Shown piece by piece: positions 21,816 through 31,506 of a DNA stretch of 64,000 nucleotides. Source of the stretch: G963676795 sp963677215 (GTDB lineage: Bacteria; Desulfobacterota; Desulfuromonadia; Desulfuromonadales; Geopsychrobacteraceae); the NCBI GenBank assembly GCA_963677215.1, contig OY781919.1, positions 1,798,001 to 1,862,000 of the forward strand. Direction: 5' to 3'. The notes below the pieces were generated by a model. It was not told where the DNA came from and did not search any database. It was given only the letters and a program-made list of their open reading frames with translations. A program made the translations under genes and the position numbers. Within the stretch, counting starts at the first letter, position 1. Each line of letters begins with the position of its first letter.

Positions 21816-21873
21816 TATATCTATAAGCTACCCTTAATATTACATTTTAAATGTAAATGAGAGGGAGCGAAAA

Positions 21874-23241
21874 ATGGCCAAAATTCTTCTGGTCGATGAT
21901 GTCGATCTGTTTCTGGAGCTGGAGAAATCATACCTGGAAGGCTGCGGCTATGATCTGGTCACTGCGTCGTCCGGAGAAGAGGCTATCATGCGTCTTGAGA
22001 AGATCGCTCCTGATGTCCTGCTGATCGACTATTTCATGCCTGGAATCAACGGTGACGAGGTCTGTCGTCGTCTGCGCAGCGACTTTCGCTGGAATCAACT
22101 GCCCATTCTGATGGTCACGGCTGCCGGGAAACCCGAAGAGGTTCAGAGTTGCCTCGATGCCGGTTGTGACGACTATATTACCAAGCCGGTCAACAAGCTA
22201 GAGCTGCAGGAAAAGGTCAAACGGCTGCTTGGTCAAGTCAGCCGCAGAACCTCCGAACGGGTTGCCGTCCGCCTGCCGATTCAGCTGCAGGATGGTGACA
22301 AGGTTCAGGTTGCCGATGCTGTCGATATTTCCACTAATGGAATCCTGCTCAAAACGAAATCTCCACTGGTTCTCAATTCGACGGTCGAACTCAAGCTGGA
22401 AGGTCCGGATGGCCAGCCCCTGACCCTTTACGGCAAGATCAAACGCACAGCGGAACGCTCGGAAGATGGCAGCGGTATCTATTTTATCTATCCGGATCAA
22501 CAGAGCAAGCGTCTGGTCAGCGAGCTGGTCATGAGCAAGAAGGCTGAGCAGATTGAAAAAAGTGACATAGATGATCAGCTTGGCCGGCGGTTACTGTCGC
22601 TTGAAAAGGAATGTGAGCGGCTGCGGGCGGAACAGGAAGACGCCCTGCGTCGGATCGGTGAATTGGAACAGGAGAATCTTGACTTCGCTAACCAGTTGGT
22701 GCAGGTCGAAGAGGTCAATAATAATCTCACCAATCTCTATATTGCCTCGTCGCGTCTGCACTCGACCCTCGATCAATCGGAAACCCTTGAGATTATCAAA
22801 GAGGTTGTCATCAACTTTGTCGGCGCCGAGAAGTTTGCCATCTTCCTTTACGACAGCGCTGAAAAGTCACTTCGGTGTGAAACAGTGGAAGGGTTTGACG
22901 AGGAGGACTATTTCGAAAAAATTCAGCTCGGCGAGGGGGTGATCGGTCAGGCGGCGCAGCGGCGCGAGAACTATTTCTGTGACGGTCAGGTCGGTGCGGG
23001 TTCCGACGACATTCACGCGCCGATTGTCGCCATCCCACTGATTATAAACGATAAATTGGTCGGCCTGCTGGCGGTTTACCGGCTGTTCATTCAGAAGGAA
23101 CAGCTCGAGTCGATCGATTATCAGCTGTTCTCGATGCTCGGTGAGCATGCCGCAACAGCCCTGTTTTCATCGACTCTCTACAGCCGATCGGAGCGCAAGC
23201 GTCAGGCCTATCAGGGGGTGGTCGATCTGCTGCTGAAGTAG
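21874..23241 (+). CDS. REC-PilZ-GAF signalling protein
   Basis: 455 aa. Receiver domain (1-120) with acidic pair DD at 8-9, phospho-acceptor Asp52, Thr82 and Lys104. A PilZ-like domain follows: RRTSERVAVRLP near residue 125 and DISTNG near 153 match the RxxxR and (D/N)xSxxG motifs. A coiled coil covers about 240-290 and a GAF domain about 295-440. No kinase, cyclase or DNA-binding output is present, so it may act through protein contacts, sensing phosphorylation, cyclic di-GMP and a small ligand together. GAGAGGGAG-type ribosome site at ATG 21874. Confidence 0.88.
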   Translation: MAKILLVDDVDLFLELEKSYLEGCGYDLVTASSGEEAIMRLEKIAPDVLLIDYFMPGINGDEVCRRLRSDFRWNQLPILMVTAAGKPEEVQSCLDAGCDDYITKPVNKLELQEKVKRLLGQVSRRTSERVAVRLPIQLQDGDKVQVADAVDISTNGILLKTKSPLVLNSTVELKLEGPDGQPLTLYGKIKRTAERSEDGSGIYFIYPDQQSKRLVSELVMSKKAEQIEKSDIDDQLGRRLLSLEKECERLRAEQEDALRRIGELEQENLDFANQLVQVEEVNNNLTNLYIASSRLHSTLDQSETLEIIKEVVINFVGAEKFAIFLYDSAEKSLRCETVEGFDEEDYFEKIQLGEGVIGQAAQRRENYFCDGQVGAGSDDIHAPIVAIPLIINDKLVGLLAVYRLFIQKEQLESIDYQLFSMLGEHAATALFSSTLYSRSERKRQAYQGVVDLLLK

Positions 23242-23428
23242 CTTGTTATTATCCGGAAACAGCCCTTTGCCGTTGTGGCGGCGTCAATCTACGGGCTCGC
23301 TTGTGCGGCGTAAAGTACTATGCCTCCGCGCACCCCTTGATTTCTTTGCCACAACGAAAAATTGCTCGTTTCCAATCTGAAAACTTACGCGTTGCCCGCC
23401 GAAGTTTCCGGATGGCAACTAGCTTGAA
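23239..23428. repeat. imperfect palindromic intergenic element (REP/MITE-like)
   Basis: Ends are inverted copies: AGCTTGTTATTATCCGGAAAC at the left and GTTTCCGGATGGCAACTAGCTT at the right. A second inner pair, TTGCCGTTGTGGC and GCCACAACG, is also inverted. It fills the whole gap between two convergent genes and could act as a two-way terminator or be a non-autonomous mobile repeat. No coding frame is seen. Confidence 0.5.
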
Positions 23429-23431
23429 TGA

Positions 23432-25300
23432 CTAAAGGGCGCAGATCAGCAGCCCCTGGTTGAGGGCAAATTCGACCATTTCTTTGGCCCTGGTTTTATC
23501 CAGCCGCGCCGTCAGTTCGCTTAATGTCTTTCCTTCCCGGCAATCCGCCCTGTTCAACACTCCGGCGAATTGATCGTCCAGGGTCTCCATGACCAGTTTT
23601 CCTCCCTGCTGCAGGAATATTCCGTACCCCTCGTGACGGGTCAGTTGCCGGACCAGCTTGTCGAGTCTGAAATCGGCAAGCTCGGCCAGTTCTTCAAGGT
23701 CAAAGTGAAAGCGGCAGAGTTGCACCTGTGGGCTGAGGATGAATCTCTGGTTCGGGTTTCGCCGCTGGGTGCGTGAAATCATCCCGGGCAGGCATTCTCC
23801 GGCCAGCAGAATCTCCGCACAGCAGTAATTGAAGTGAATCAGATCCTCGATCAGTGTCTGGAGTTTGAGGTTCTGCTGCTTCTCCTCGCTCAGGCTGTGG
23901 CAGAACGCTATCTGCAGAGGCAGGATCTGTTCTGGTTGCCAGCAGTCCGCTGCGAGGATCTGCTCGCGGGGAACCTTTCTGACCTCTTTCATCCAGAGGT
24001 AAAATCTATCGAGCAGTTGGTGCGGTTTCAGGTTCAGGGTGGTTGTCAGCTGTCTGAAGAAACCGACGGCCCGACCACGGTTGTAAAAGATGTCGGCAGC
24101 TGCCGCCAGGTTGCGACTGGCCTCGAAATCGTTTGCGGAGTAACTGCGGTTTTCGGTTTGCAGGTAGGGTGGTTGCCGGGTGCCGAAGATGCCGAAGCCG
24201 TCCTGGTTAGCATAGATTTCCGTGCCAGGCAGGATCGACAGTGGAAAGATGTCAACCTGGTTCGGTTGTAACTCCAGGGCGAAATCGATGCTGGCGCAAA
24301 AGCCCTGATGGTTGTCCCCCGGCAGGCCGTAGATCAGGTCGAGTCCGAAGGTGATGCCGGCGAAGGAGAGCTGTTCCATCTGGCGGGTCATCTTCTGGTG
24401 ATCCAGGTGGCGGTGCAGCGGTTTCAGGACCTCCTGGCGTGCCGACTGAAGTCCGATCTGAACCGAGCAGGAGAACTGTGACAACAGCTCTATCGTTTCA
24501 TCATCCAGATATTCACTTTTGGCTTCGATGTGATAATGGATCTCGGGAGCGACCTCGAGGAGCAGCTTGAGCAGCTGTTTGCCGCGCTGCGCCGGGGCGT
24601 TGAAGGATGAGTCAAGCACCCAGACCTGGCCGACCCCCTGCTGACTGAAGAGTTCGAGCTCTTGGCGCAGCCTGGAGAACGGCAGAGGCCTGACCCCCTT
24701 GTGTCCTTTGGCATCGTAGCAGAAGGCGCAGTTGAACTGGCAGCCGCGGGCGACTTCCCAGAGTACGCCACAATCAGGTGCAAGAGGCAGAACCCCGGAG
24801 AGCCATGGTGAAGGGAGTTGCTCCAGTTCGACACAGGCGACCGAGGTGACGGAGAAGGCAGGGCTGTCGGCGGTCAGCAGGCCGGGCCTGCACTTAAGTT
24901 TTTTCCCCAGGTGGAGGTCTTCAATCAGGGCGGCGAAGACCTCTTCTCCCTCACCGCAGATCACTGCATCCAGGTTTCCCTCGACGAGAACATGTCGGCT
25001 GTCGGCACTGGCTTCGGGGCCACCGGCAACAAGGATGATCTCAGGGCGAAGCAGGCGGATCTCTCTAGCCAGGGCGAGCAGGTCGAGACGGTTCCAGAGG
25101 TAGAGGGAGAAGGCGATCAGCGCCGGGTTGCTGTTAAGCAGCTTTGTCGCTGTTGCTTCGATCTCGTACCCCGGGTAAAGCTCGGTCAGGGTCGTTGTCT
25201 GACGGAATTGCGCAGGCAAGGCTGCTTTGATCGAACCGGCGGCCAGGGGAATAGCCTGAGCCGAGGGGCGGACATGTTGACTGATGATCTGGATCTGCAT
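23432..25300 (-). CDS. B12-binding-domain radical SAM protein
   Basis: 622 aa. An N-terminal cobalamin-binding-like Rossmann domain (1-140; VAGGPEASA and ICGEGEE are typical) is followed by a radical SAM barrel with CxxxCxxC at Cys187, Cys191 and Cys194 (CQFNCAFC) and a C-terminal region resembling the DUF4080 type. Family members do methylations or rearrangements with methylcobalamin or SAM; the substrate is unknown. Its start is 9 bases after the stop of the upstream minus-strand gene, so the two form an operon. Confidence 0.88.
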   Translation of the reverse strand: MQIQIISQHVRPSAQAIPLAAGSIKAALPAQFRQTTTLTELYPGYEIEATATKLLNSNPALIAFSLYLWNRLDLLALAREIRLLRPEIILVAGGPEASADSRHVLVEGNLDAVICGEGEEVFAALIEDLHLGKKLKCRPGLLTADSPAFSVTSVACVELEQLPSPWLSGVLPLAPDCGVLWEVARGCQFNCAFCYDAKGHKGVRPLPFSRLRQELELFSQQGVGQVWVLDSSFNAPAQRGKQLLKLLLEVAPEIHYHIEAKSEYLDDETIELLSQFSCSVQIGLQSARQEVLKPLHRHLDHQKMTRQMEQLSFAGITFGLDLIYGLPGDNHQGFCASIDFALELQPNQVDIFPLSILPGTEIYANQDGFGIFGTRQPPYLQTENRSYSANDFEASRNLAAAADIFYNRGRAVGFFRQLTTTLNLKPHQLLDRFYLWMKEVRKVPREQILAADCWQPEQILPLQIAFCHSLSEEKQQNLKLQTLIEDLIHFNYCCAEILLAGECLPGMISRTQRRNPNQRFILSPQVQLCRFHFDLEELAELADFRLDKLVRQLTRHEGYGIFLQQGGKLVMETLDDQFAGVLNRADCREGKTLSELTARLDKTRAKEMVEFALNQGLLICAL

Positions 25301-25309
25301 AAAAACGGT

Positions 25310-25855
25310 TCAACTTTTCGGGCGGACTTTGATGCGTGGTTTGCCGTCACTGGTGTCTATGGTGAATTCTACAGGCCGGTCGCCGTAGCGGCTACGGATG
25401 TTTTCCTGCTGGGCCTTGAGAAATGTCGCAACCTTTTCGACGCTGGGCGCTTCTCCTGACAGGCCGCAGTCACTTCGGGCCTTGGCCAGTTGACGCTGGA
25501 GCTTTTCCGCTTCATTTTGCGGATCCTGCGTTCCGGCTGGCGGTTTAGGCAGGCCGGTGGGTTTGCGAACCTGCTGACGGTGATATTTTCCTTCATCGAT
25601 CAGGCGCAGAATGCGGTCCCAGTACTGGCTGTAGGACATGAATCTCGAGGCCAGCCCCTGGTAGCGAAACTTGAGTTCCGTCCAGACGATGGTTCGGTTG
25701 GTAAACTGACGAAGACGTCTGGCCAGGTTACGCCGTTCATTGTAGGGTTCACGACGCTCGATGCCGGCAAAGTACTGCTCGTAACGTACCTCGAGCTCCT
25801 TCATCTCGTCCTGAATGGCGTCCAGTTCCTGAGCAAGTTGTCGGCGGTCGTTCAT
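25310..25855 (-). CDS. conserved deltaproteobacterial protein, MXAN_5187 C-terminal-like
   Basis: 181 aa, highly charged. The N-terminal 30 residues look like a coiled coil; the conserved-looking segment IERREPYNERRNLARRLRQF and WTELKFRYQGLASRFMSYSQYW resembles the C-terminal region of MXAN_5187-type proteins as I recall it. A proline-rich linker and a small C-terminal domain (FTIDTSDGKPRIKVRPK) follow. No enzyme motif or signal peptide. Function unknown; it heads the operon with the radical SAM gene. Confidence 0.7.
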   Translation of the reverse strand: MNDRRQLAQELDAIQDEMKELEVRYEQYFAGIERREPYNERRNLARRLRQFTNRTIVWTELKFRYQGLASRFMSYSQYWDRILRLIDEGKYHRQQVRKPTGLPKPPAGTQDPQNEAEKLQRQLAKARSDCGLSGEAPSVEKVATFLKAQQENIRSRYGDRPVEFTIDTSDGKPRIKVRPKS

Positions 25856-25899
25856 GAATATCTCCTTTACCTTGCAGAACTATACGTCAGAGGTCGGTT

Positions 25900-25916
25900 A
25901 TGTGTAAATGATTACA
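25900..25916. promoter_or_regulatory. dyad in the divergent promoter region before glmU
   Basis: GTGTAA-N4-TTACAC lies between the divergent minus-strand operon and glmU. A possible operator; no regulator can be assigned. Confidence 0.3.
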
Positions 25917-26014
25917 CTGGTTACGATCCAATTAATTTCGCACCTTGCTCTTGACGAGGTTATTAATGTCGGGAATACTCACATTTCCCCAATTATTTAT
26001 GAGATGAGGTGGAT

Positions 26015-27391
26015 ATGCAAAACGTATTAGCTGCAGTTCTGCTCGCGGCCGGAAAAGGTACGCGGATGAAGTCGAAACTGCCCAAAGTTCTGCATCCTTT
26101 ATGCGGTCGGGCGATGCTTTCCTACCCGCTCGATGCAGCCCGGTTCGCCGGTTTCTCTCAACTGAAGGTTGTCATCGGCCATGGTGCGGAGTTGGTTCAG
26201 GAGACCATGCAGGCCGCAGACATTCAGTGGGTCGAACAGACCGAACAACTTGGTACCGGCCATGCTCTGATGTGCGCGGCCGAGGTTCTTCAGGGGTATC
26301 GTGGACCGTTGCTGCTGCTCTGCGGTGATGTTCCGCTGATCCGCATCGAGACGCTTAAGGCGTTGCTCGACTATCATCAACAGCAGAATGCCGCTGTGAC
26401 GGTCCTGACGGCCCATATGGAAAACCCGACCGGTTATGGGCGGATCCTCCGCGACGGAGACCAGGTTCTCGGCATTGTCGAACAGAAGGATGCCAGCGAA
26501 GAACAGCGCCAGATCTGCGAAATCAATACCGGAACCTATATCTTTGACGCGGAATTTGTCTTCGAGGCCTTGAAGGGGCTGAATACCGACAACGCCCAGG
26601 GCGAATACTACCTGACCGATGTGGTTGCTGCTGCCGTCGCAGCCGGGCGGATCTCGCGTGGTCTGGCGGTTGAGGATGCCAGTGAGGCAATGGGGGTGAA
26701 TGATCGCTGTCAGCTGGCCGAAGCCGAGGTGCTGATGCGCTGGAAGATCAACACCGACCTGATGCTCGGTGGCATCTCGATGAGTGATCCGACGACCGTC
26801 TATGTCGATAGTGGTGTTGAAATCGGTATGGATACCCAGCTGCACCCAAATGTCCACCTGCGTGGCAAGACAACGATCGGCTCCAACTGCATTATCGAGA
26901 CCGGAGTCGTTGTCGTCGACTCGCAGATCGGCGATCATGTCCACTTAAAAGCCGGATCGGCCATCGAAGAGTCGGTGGTCGGTCCCGAATGCAAGATCGG
27001 CCCGATGGCCCATCTGAGGCCGGGGACAGAGTTGACGGGGAACAACAAGCTCGGCAACTTTGTCGAAACCAAAAAGGCGGTTTTCGGTGAAGGATCCCAG
27101 GCCAGCCATCTGACCTATGTCGGAGATGCCGAGGTCGGCAAGAATGTCAACTTCGGTTGCGGGACCATCACCTGTAACTATGACGGGGTGAACAAATACA
27201 AAACCATCGTCGAGGATAACGTTTTTGTTGGCAGCGATACCCAGTTCATCGCTCCGGTCAGGGTCGGCAAGAACAGTACCATTGCCGCCGGTTCGACAAT
27301 CACCAAGAATGTTCCGGACGGTGCGCTGGCCATGTCGCGAACTCCACAGCGGATTATTTCCGGCTGGCATGAGAAAAAACTGAAAAAATAA
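26015..27391 (+). CDS. glmU: bifunctional GlcNAc-1-phosphate uridyltransferase / GlcN-1-phosphate acetyltransferase
   Basis: 458 aa. Makes UDP-GlcNAc for peptidoglycan and lipopolysaccharide. The N-terminal pyrophosphorylase domain has LLAAGKGTRMKSKLPKVLHP; the C-terminal half is a left-handed beta-helix of hexapeptide repeats with the acetyltransferase region NFGCGTITCNYDGVNKY. ATG 26015 follows a GATGAGG site; GTG 26009 is an alternative. It is 16 bases ahead of glmS, giving a two-gene pathway operon. Confidence 0.97.
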   Translation: MQNVLAAVLLAAGKGTRMKSKLPKVLHPLCGRAMLSYPLDAARFAGFSQLKVVIGHGAELVQETMQAADIQWVEQTEQLGTGHALMCAAEVLQGYRGPLLLLCGDVPLIRIETLKALLDYHQQQNAAVTVLTAHMENPTGYGRILRDGDQVLGIVEQKDASEEQRQICEINTGTYIFDAEFVFEALKGLNTDNAQGEYYLTDVVAAAVAAGRISRGLAVEDASEAMGVNDRCQLAEAEVLMRWKINTDLMLGGISMSDPTTVYVDSGVEIGMDTQLHPNVHLRGKTTIGSNCIIETGVVVVDSQIGDHVHLKAGSAIEESVVGPECKIGPMAHLRPGTELTGNNKLGNFVETKKAVFGEGSQASHLTYVGDAEVGKNVNFGCGTITCNYDGVNKYKTIVEDNVFVGSDTQFIAPVRVGKNSTIAAGSTITKNVPDGALAMSRTPQRIISGWHEKKLKK

Positions 27392-27407
27392 GCATACGGG
27401 GGAATCT

Positions 27408-29237
27408 ATGTGCGGCATTGTTGGCTATATCGGAAAGCAGGAAGCGTCACCGATCATCATAGATGGTCTGCGGCGCCTTGAATATAGAGGCTACGACTCG
27501 GCCGGAATCTGTACCCTCAACGGCGGTGGGGCGCAGATTTACCGGGCTCAGGGGAAATTGATCAACCTGGAGAACATCCTGCGTGACACACCGGCAACGG
27601 GGACGCGTGGGATTGGTCATACCCGCTGGGCGACCCATGGACGTCCTTCGGAGGTCAACGCCCATCCGCACAAGTCGGGCAGCATCGTCGTTGTTCATAA
27701 CGGGATCATCGAGAACTACCTGAAGCTCAAGCAGGAACTGATGGCCGCCGGTCACGTTTTCTCCTCGGAGACCGATACCGAGATCATCGCTCATCTGATC
27801 GATCAGCACTATTCGAAGAGCGGTGACTTTGAAGCTGCGGTCAGAAAAGCTCTTGAAGAAGTCAGGGGCGCTTACGCGGTGGCGATTCTGTGCAGCGACG
27901 AACCGGACAAGCTGATCGCGGCCAAGCTTGGCTCTCCGCTGGTCGTCGGCCAGGGGCAGGGTGAATACTTTGTCGCCTCCGACATTCCGGCCATGCTCTC
28001 GCATACCCGCGACATGGTCTTTCTCGAAGATGGCGAGCTCGTGGTCTTTACCCCTGATTCGATGCGGGTGACCGATCTTGACGGCAAGCCGCTGGAAAAA
28101 GAGGTCAAGACCATCACCTGGAATCCGCTGATGGCCGAAAAGGGCGGTTACAAGCATTTCATGCTCAAGGAGATCTATGAGCAGCCGCGCGCTTTGGCCG
28201 ATACTATCGCCGGGCGCCTGCAGAGCGACGAAGGGGAGGTCTATCTGGAGGGCCTGGGTTTAAGTGATGAACAGTTGGGGCGCCTGGAGAAGATCTTCAT
28301 TATCGCCTGCGGCACCTCGTGGCATTCCGGACTGGTCGGCAAATTCTATATCGAGAAGCTGGCCCGTATTCCGGTCGAGATCGATATCGCCAGCGAGTTC
28401 CGTTATCGTGATCCGATCATCAGTGAAAACAGCCTGACCGTGCTGATCAGTCAGAGCGGTGAGACGGCCGATACCCTGGCGGCTCTACGTGAGGCCAAGG
28501 GTAAGGGCGGCAAAACCCTTTGCATCTGCAACGTGGTCGATTCCTCCATCTCCCGCGAGAGTGACGGCGTCATTTATACCCACGCCGGTCCGGAGATCGG
28601 CGTCGCTTCGACCAAGGCTTTCACCACCCAGCTGGTTGCCCTTTACCAGCTGGCTCTCAAGCTGGGGCGTATCCGCGGAACACTTTCTGAGGTTGAGTGC
28701 CGCGAGCAGATCAAGGCCTTGGTCGCTCTTCCTCGCCTGCTGGAAACAACCCTGGAGATCGACAGCCATATCGAAGAGATTTCCCGGGAGTTCATGAACG
28801 CCCGGGATTTCCTCTATCTCGGTCGCGGTAACCAGTATCCGATCGCCCTCGAAGGTGCGCTGAAGCTCAAGGAGATCTCCTATATCCACGCCGAAGGCTA
28901 TCCGGCCGGCGAGATGAAACACGGCCCGATCGCCCTGATCGATGAAAACCTGCCGGTCGTTGTTCTGGTGCCGAAGAATTCAACCTACGAAAAGGTTGTG
29001 TCCAACATGGAAGAGGTCTGTGCCCGGGGCGGCAAGGTTATTGCCATCGTCTGCGGTGAGGATAAGGAACTGGCTGACAAGGTGTCGGCACTGATCAGTA
29101 TTCCGGAAACGACCGAAGACCTGATGCCGATTCTGACCTCGGTGCCGATTCAGCTGCTGGCCTATCATATTGCGGTACTCAAAGGAACCGATGTCGATCA
29201 ACCGAGAAACCTGGCTAAGAGCGTTACGGTGGAATAG
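27408..29237 (+). CDS. glmS: glutamine-fructose-6-phosphate aminotransferase (isomerizing)
   Basis: 609 aa, full length. Makes glucosamine-6-phosphate, the substrate for the GlmM/GlmU branch. The processed N-terminus MCGIVGYIGK supplies the Cys nucleophile; GIGHTRWATHG and the two SIS domains (SQSGETADTLAALREAK and KHGPIALI) follow; the C-terminus DQPRNLAKSVTVE is canonical. No glmS ribozyme was seen in the short gap upstream. An IS3 remnant begins about 30 bases after the stop. Confidence 0.97.
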   Translation: MCGIVGYIGKQEASPIIIDGLRRLEYRGYDSAGICTLNGGGAQIYRAQGKLINLENILRDTPATGTRGIGHTRWATHGRPSEVNAHPHKSGSIVVVHNGIIENYLKLKQELMAAGHVFSSETDTEIIAHLIDQHYSKSGDFEAAVRKALEEVRGAYAVAILCSDEPDKLIAAKLGSPLVVGQGQGEYFVASDIPAMLSHTRDMVFLEDGELVVFTPDSMRVTDLDGKPLEKEVKTITWNPLMAEKGGYKHFMLKEIYEQPRALADTIAGRLQSDEGEVYLEGLGLSDEQLGRLEKIFIIACGTSWHSGLVGKFYIEKLARIPVEIDIASEFRYRDPIISENSLTVLISQSGETADTLAALREAKGKGGKTLCICNVVDSSISRESDGVIYTHAGPEIGVASTKAFTTQLVALYQLALKLGRIRGTLSEVECREQIKALVALPRLLETTLEIDSHIEEISREFMNARDFLYLGRGNQYPIALEGALKLKEISYIHAEGYPAGEMKHGPIALIDENLPVVVLVPKNSTYEKVVSNMEEVCARGGKVIAIVCGEDKELADKVSALISIPETTEDLMPILTSVPIQLLAYHIAVLKGTDVDQPRNLAKSVTVE

Positions 29238-29268
29238 ATTGCCTGCGCTGTTGGTGAACATGAAGTGG

Positions 29269-29517
29269 GCTTTGCCCTGAATTTATGGACACTTCAAAAA
29301 AGCCTATAAATGTGGCTTCCGAGGAGTGTTTATATCGAAGAGAAGAAAGCTTAGCCCCGAATTCAAGCAGTGGGGCTGGTGAACAAGCCAGTAAGCCAAA
29401 CGTTAACTGCGCTCAAGTTGCTCGAGAGCTTGATATTAATCACCAGTGTTTTTTGCAGGAAGCGCGATATGGCATTTCAGGCGTTACTAAACTGTCTGTA
29501 GAAACGGGGTAGGACCC
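29269..29517 (+). mobile_element. IS3-family remnant (deleted to about 250 bp)
   Basis: The left end (GGGCTTTGCCCTGAATTTA) and the first part of an OrfA frame match, in the opposite orientation, the element near 36378. After about 180 bases it jumps directly to the far end of the same element (GGCGTTACTAAAC...GTAGAAACGGGGTAGGACCC), which matches 34360-34400 inverted. Most of orfA and all of orfB are deleted. A 75-codon frame inside (29285-29512) is what remains of OrfA and still shows CAQVARELDIN. Confidence 0.85.
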
Positions 29518-29636
29518 TGACAAATCCTTCTTTTTATAAGTATTAGAGCAGAACTAATAACAAGACAAACTAGGAAAATGTGGGAAATATCTTGAAAATA
29601 ATCTGTATAATTGACAATTTTGAGAATACCCTTATT

Positions 29637-29676
29637 AAGGGCAGATAAACCGTCCACGGTTTGTCTGCCCTTTCAA
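29637..29676 (+). terminator. terminator-like hairpin, probably the original glmS terminator
   Basis: AAGGGCAGATAAACCG / CGGTTTGTCTGCCCTTT with a four-base loop, T-rich only at its end. The IS3 remnant now separates it from glmS. Confidence 0.7.
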
Positions 29677-30456
29677 AACAGATGTTATCTCGTTTCTAAG
29701 GTCTTCCATTTTGCTTTGGTTTCTTAAGTCAATAACTTGTATTAATTGATTTTTTCTTGAAGTGTCTGTCTTTTTGTCTTTTCCATTCACTTGTATTCTC
29801 CACAAAATTTGGATTATTTACTGTTGCAGAAGCTCATATCTTTGTCTCTGGATTTTTTTAAATTGTGACGTGTCGAATCTTATTGGTTTTTAGCCGTTAT
29901 TGTCTAATGACAATTAAGGCTTGTCTCGATAAGAAATTGTTATGACCGCTCCCGGGTGAATTGGCCTAAAGCCTATATTTTGGGATTTTTTCTCTTTCTG
30001 AGTGAAAGTCATTCCGGCGTTGCTTTGCTCACTAACCTCGCCTTTAAGCGCTTTTTCAATCTGTCGTTTTTGTTGATCATGTCAATTTGTTATTAGTCGA
30101 TAAAATAATGTCATTATGCGTCTTTGAGTGAAATAAGGTAGAAAGTGGAAAGATTTTGTTAGCTTCTGCTGTGCCATGGTGGGCCTTCAAACAGTGTCGT
30201 AGCTGTGGTTGGCAGAAAAGCTTCTGATCTTGCTGTGCATGTAACTTTGGGCTTCTATCGAATGGGTGTATTTAAAATTTTGAAATAATATATCCCGCTG
30301 TTTCTTAATGGCGATGAAAAGTGGATTGCTCAGTGTCGATTCTTTAGATCAAAAAACTTATTTGAGAACTTCGGCTTGATCCAACATGGGAATTGGATCG
30401 AATTGTCAGGCAGCATATCTTCCCATAGACTCATAGGTTTAACCTCTGTGCGATGT

Positions 30457-30492
30457 GCTCTATCCCCTCTATGAGGGGTAGAGCGTTTTTTT
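30457..30492 (+). terminator. rho-independent terminator of an unassigned transcript
   Basis: GCTCTATCCCCT / AGGGGTAGAGC followed by eight Ts after one G. No gene lies just upstream, so it may end a small RNA. Confidence 0.75.
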
Positions 30493-30675
30493 TATCGCTT
30501 ATGCAGACCAGACAATGTCCGATATCTGAAATAGTTACTTTGTGAACATCGTGAAAAGTTTTTTGTAGCAGAATCGGGATGCGGGGATGACGCTCGTGCG
30601 TCTTTCTGTATGACATAGGCGCTATCCGGGCATCTTGTCTTCACTATTTTGACCCGTTAGTCTTGAAGAGTTTTT

Positions 30676-31257
30676 ATGTGTGAAAAGAAAAGACTTGTCG
30701 TTGCCTTGAGTGGTGCCAGTGGTGTCAGCCTTGCCTTGGTATTGCTTGAAATGATGCAAAGGCAGGACGATTGGGAAACCCATCTCGTTATATCCAGCGG
30801 TGCCAAGAGAACCATCGAGCTGGAGATTCCCGAAACAGTGGAGCAGGTCAGAGCTCTTGCCACCAAGTTTTACAGCCTGGACGATGTCGGTGCCAGTATT
30901 GCGAGCGGGACCTTCAAGACTGAAGGCATGGTCGTTGTTCCCTGCAGTATGAAAACAACGGCTGGCATTGCCAACGGCTATTCCGAAAACCTGCTACTGC
31001 GCGCTGCCGATGTCACCTTGAAAGAACGACGCAAGCTTGTCCTTGTGGTCCGCGAGTCGCCACTGAGCCAAATTCATCTTAGAAATATGACAATGCTGGC
31101 TTCGATGGGTGTCGTGCTGATGCCGCCAATGATGACGCACTATAACAAGCCTGTGACCATAAGAGATATGGAAATTCATATTGTCGGCAAGGTTCTCAGT
31201 GAGTTTGGTATTGAACTAAGCGAGTTCAAGCGCTGGCATGCTCCGGGAAATGATTGA
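30676..31257 (+). CDS. UbiX/Pad1-like flavin prenyltransferase
   Basis: 193 aa. The family makes prenylated FMN, the cofactor of UbiD-type (de)carboxylases acting on aromatic or unsaturated acids. ALSGASGVSLALVLLEMM is the N-terminal flavin-binding turn; VVPCSMKTTAGIANGYSENLLLRAADVTLKE-type residues around 100-125 and LVVRESPLSQIHLRNM match the prenyl-phosphate site. No UbiD partner is in the window. A weak ribosome site precedes ATG 30676. Between two IS3 remnants, so part of the accessory island. Confidence 0.88.
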   Translation: MCEKKRLVVALSGASGVSLALVLLEMMQRQDDWETHLVISSGAKRTIELEIPETVEQVRALATKFYSLDDVGASIASGTFKTEGMVVVPCSMKTTAGIANGYSENLLLRAADVTLKERRKLVLVVRESPLSQIHLRNMTMLASMGVVLMPPMMTHYNKPVTIRDMEIHIVGKVLSEFGIELSEFKRWHAPGND

Positions 31258-31506
31258 GAGAGAAAATATGGCCGTATTGTAAGTGGACTGGCCGCTCGTC
31301 TGACATTATTGGCCTAGGCATGAAAAAAGTCGTGGCTGGCCAGCTGACTGTTCTTTGCCCGTCTTATAGTTTTGTTCATTGTTAATGTCTTTAGATAGAA
31401 ATTAATAATAACATCAATAATATAACGTTTTATTTATGCGACACGGTGCCTGATTTGTCTCTTTGTAGCACATTAACTGAAGATTAAGGGTCGAGGAGTA
31501 AAAACT

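Larger units (their letters stand above)
29518..30675. other. long AT-rich non-coding stretch
   Basis: About 1.16 kb without a convincing gene. It holds two strong terminators (29637-29673 and 30457-30492) that imply short transcripts, but no recognised RNA. Base composition is AT-richer than the housekeeping part. It may be eroded island DNA. Confidence 0.6.

Noticed and set aside
29285..29512. 75-codon frame after glmS as a new small gene
   Set aside because: It matches the degenerate OrfA and far end of the IS3 element near 36378.
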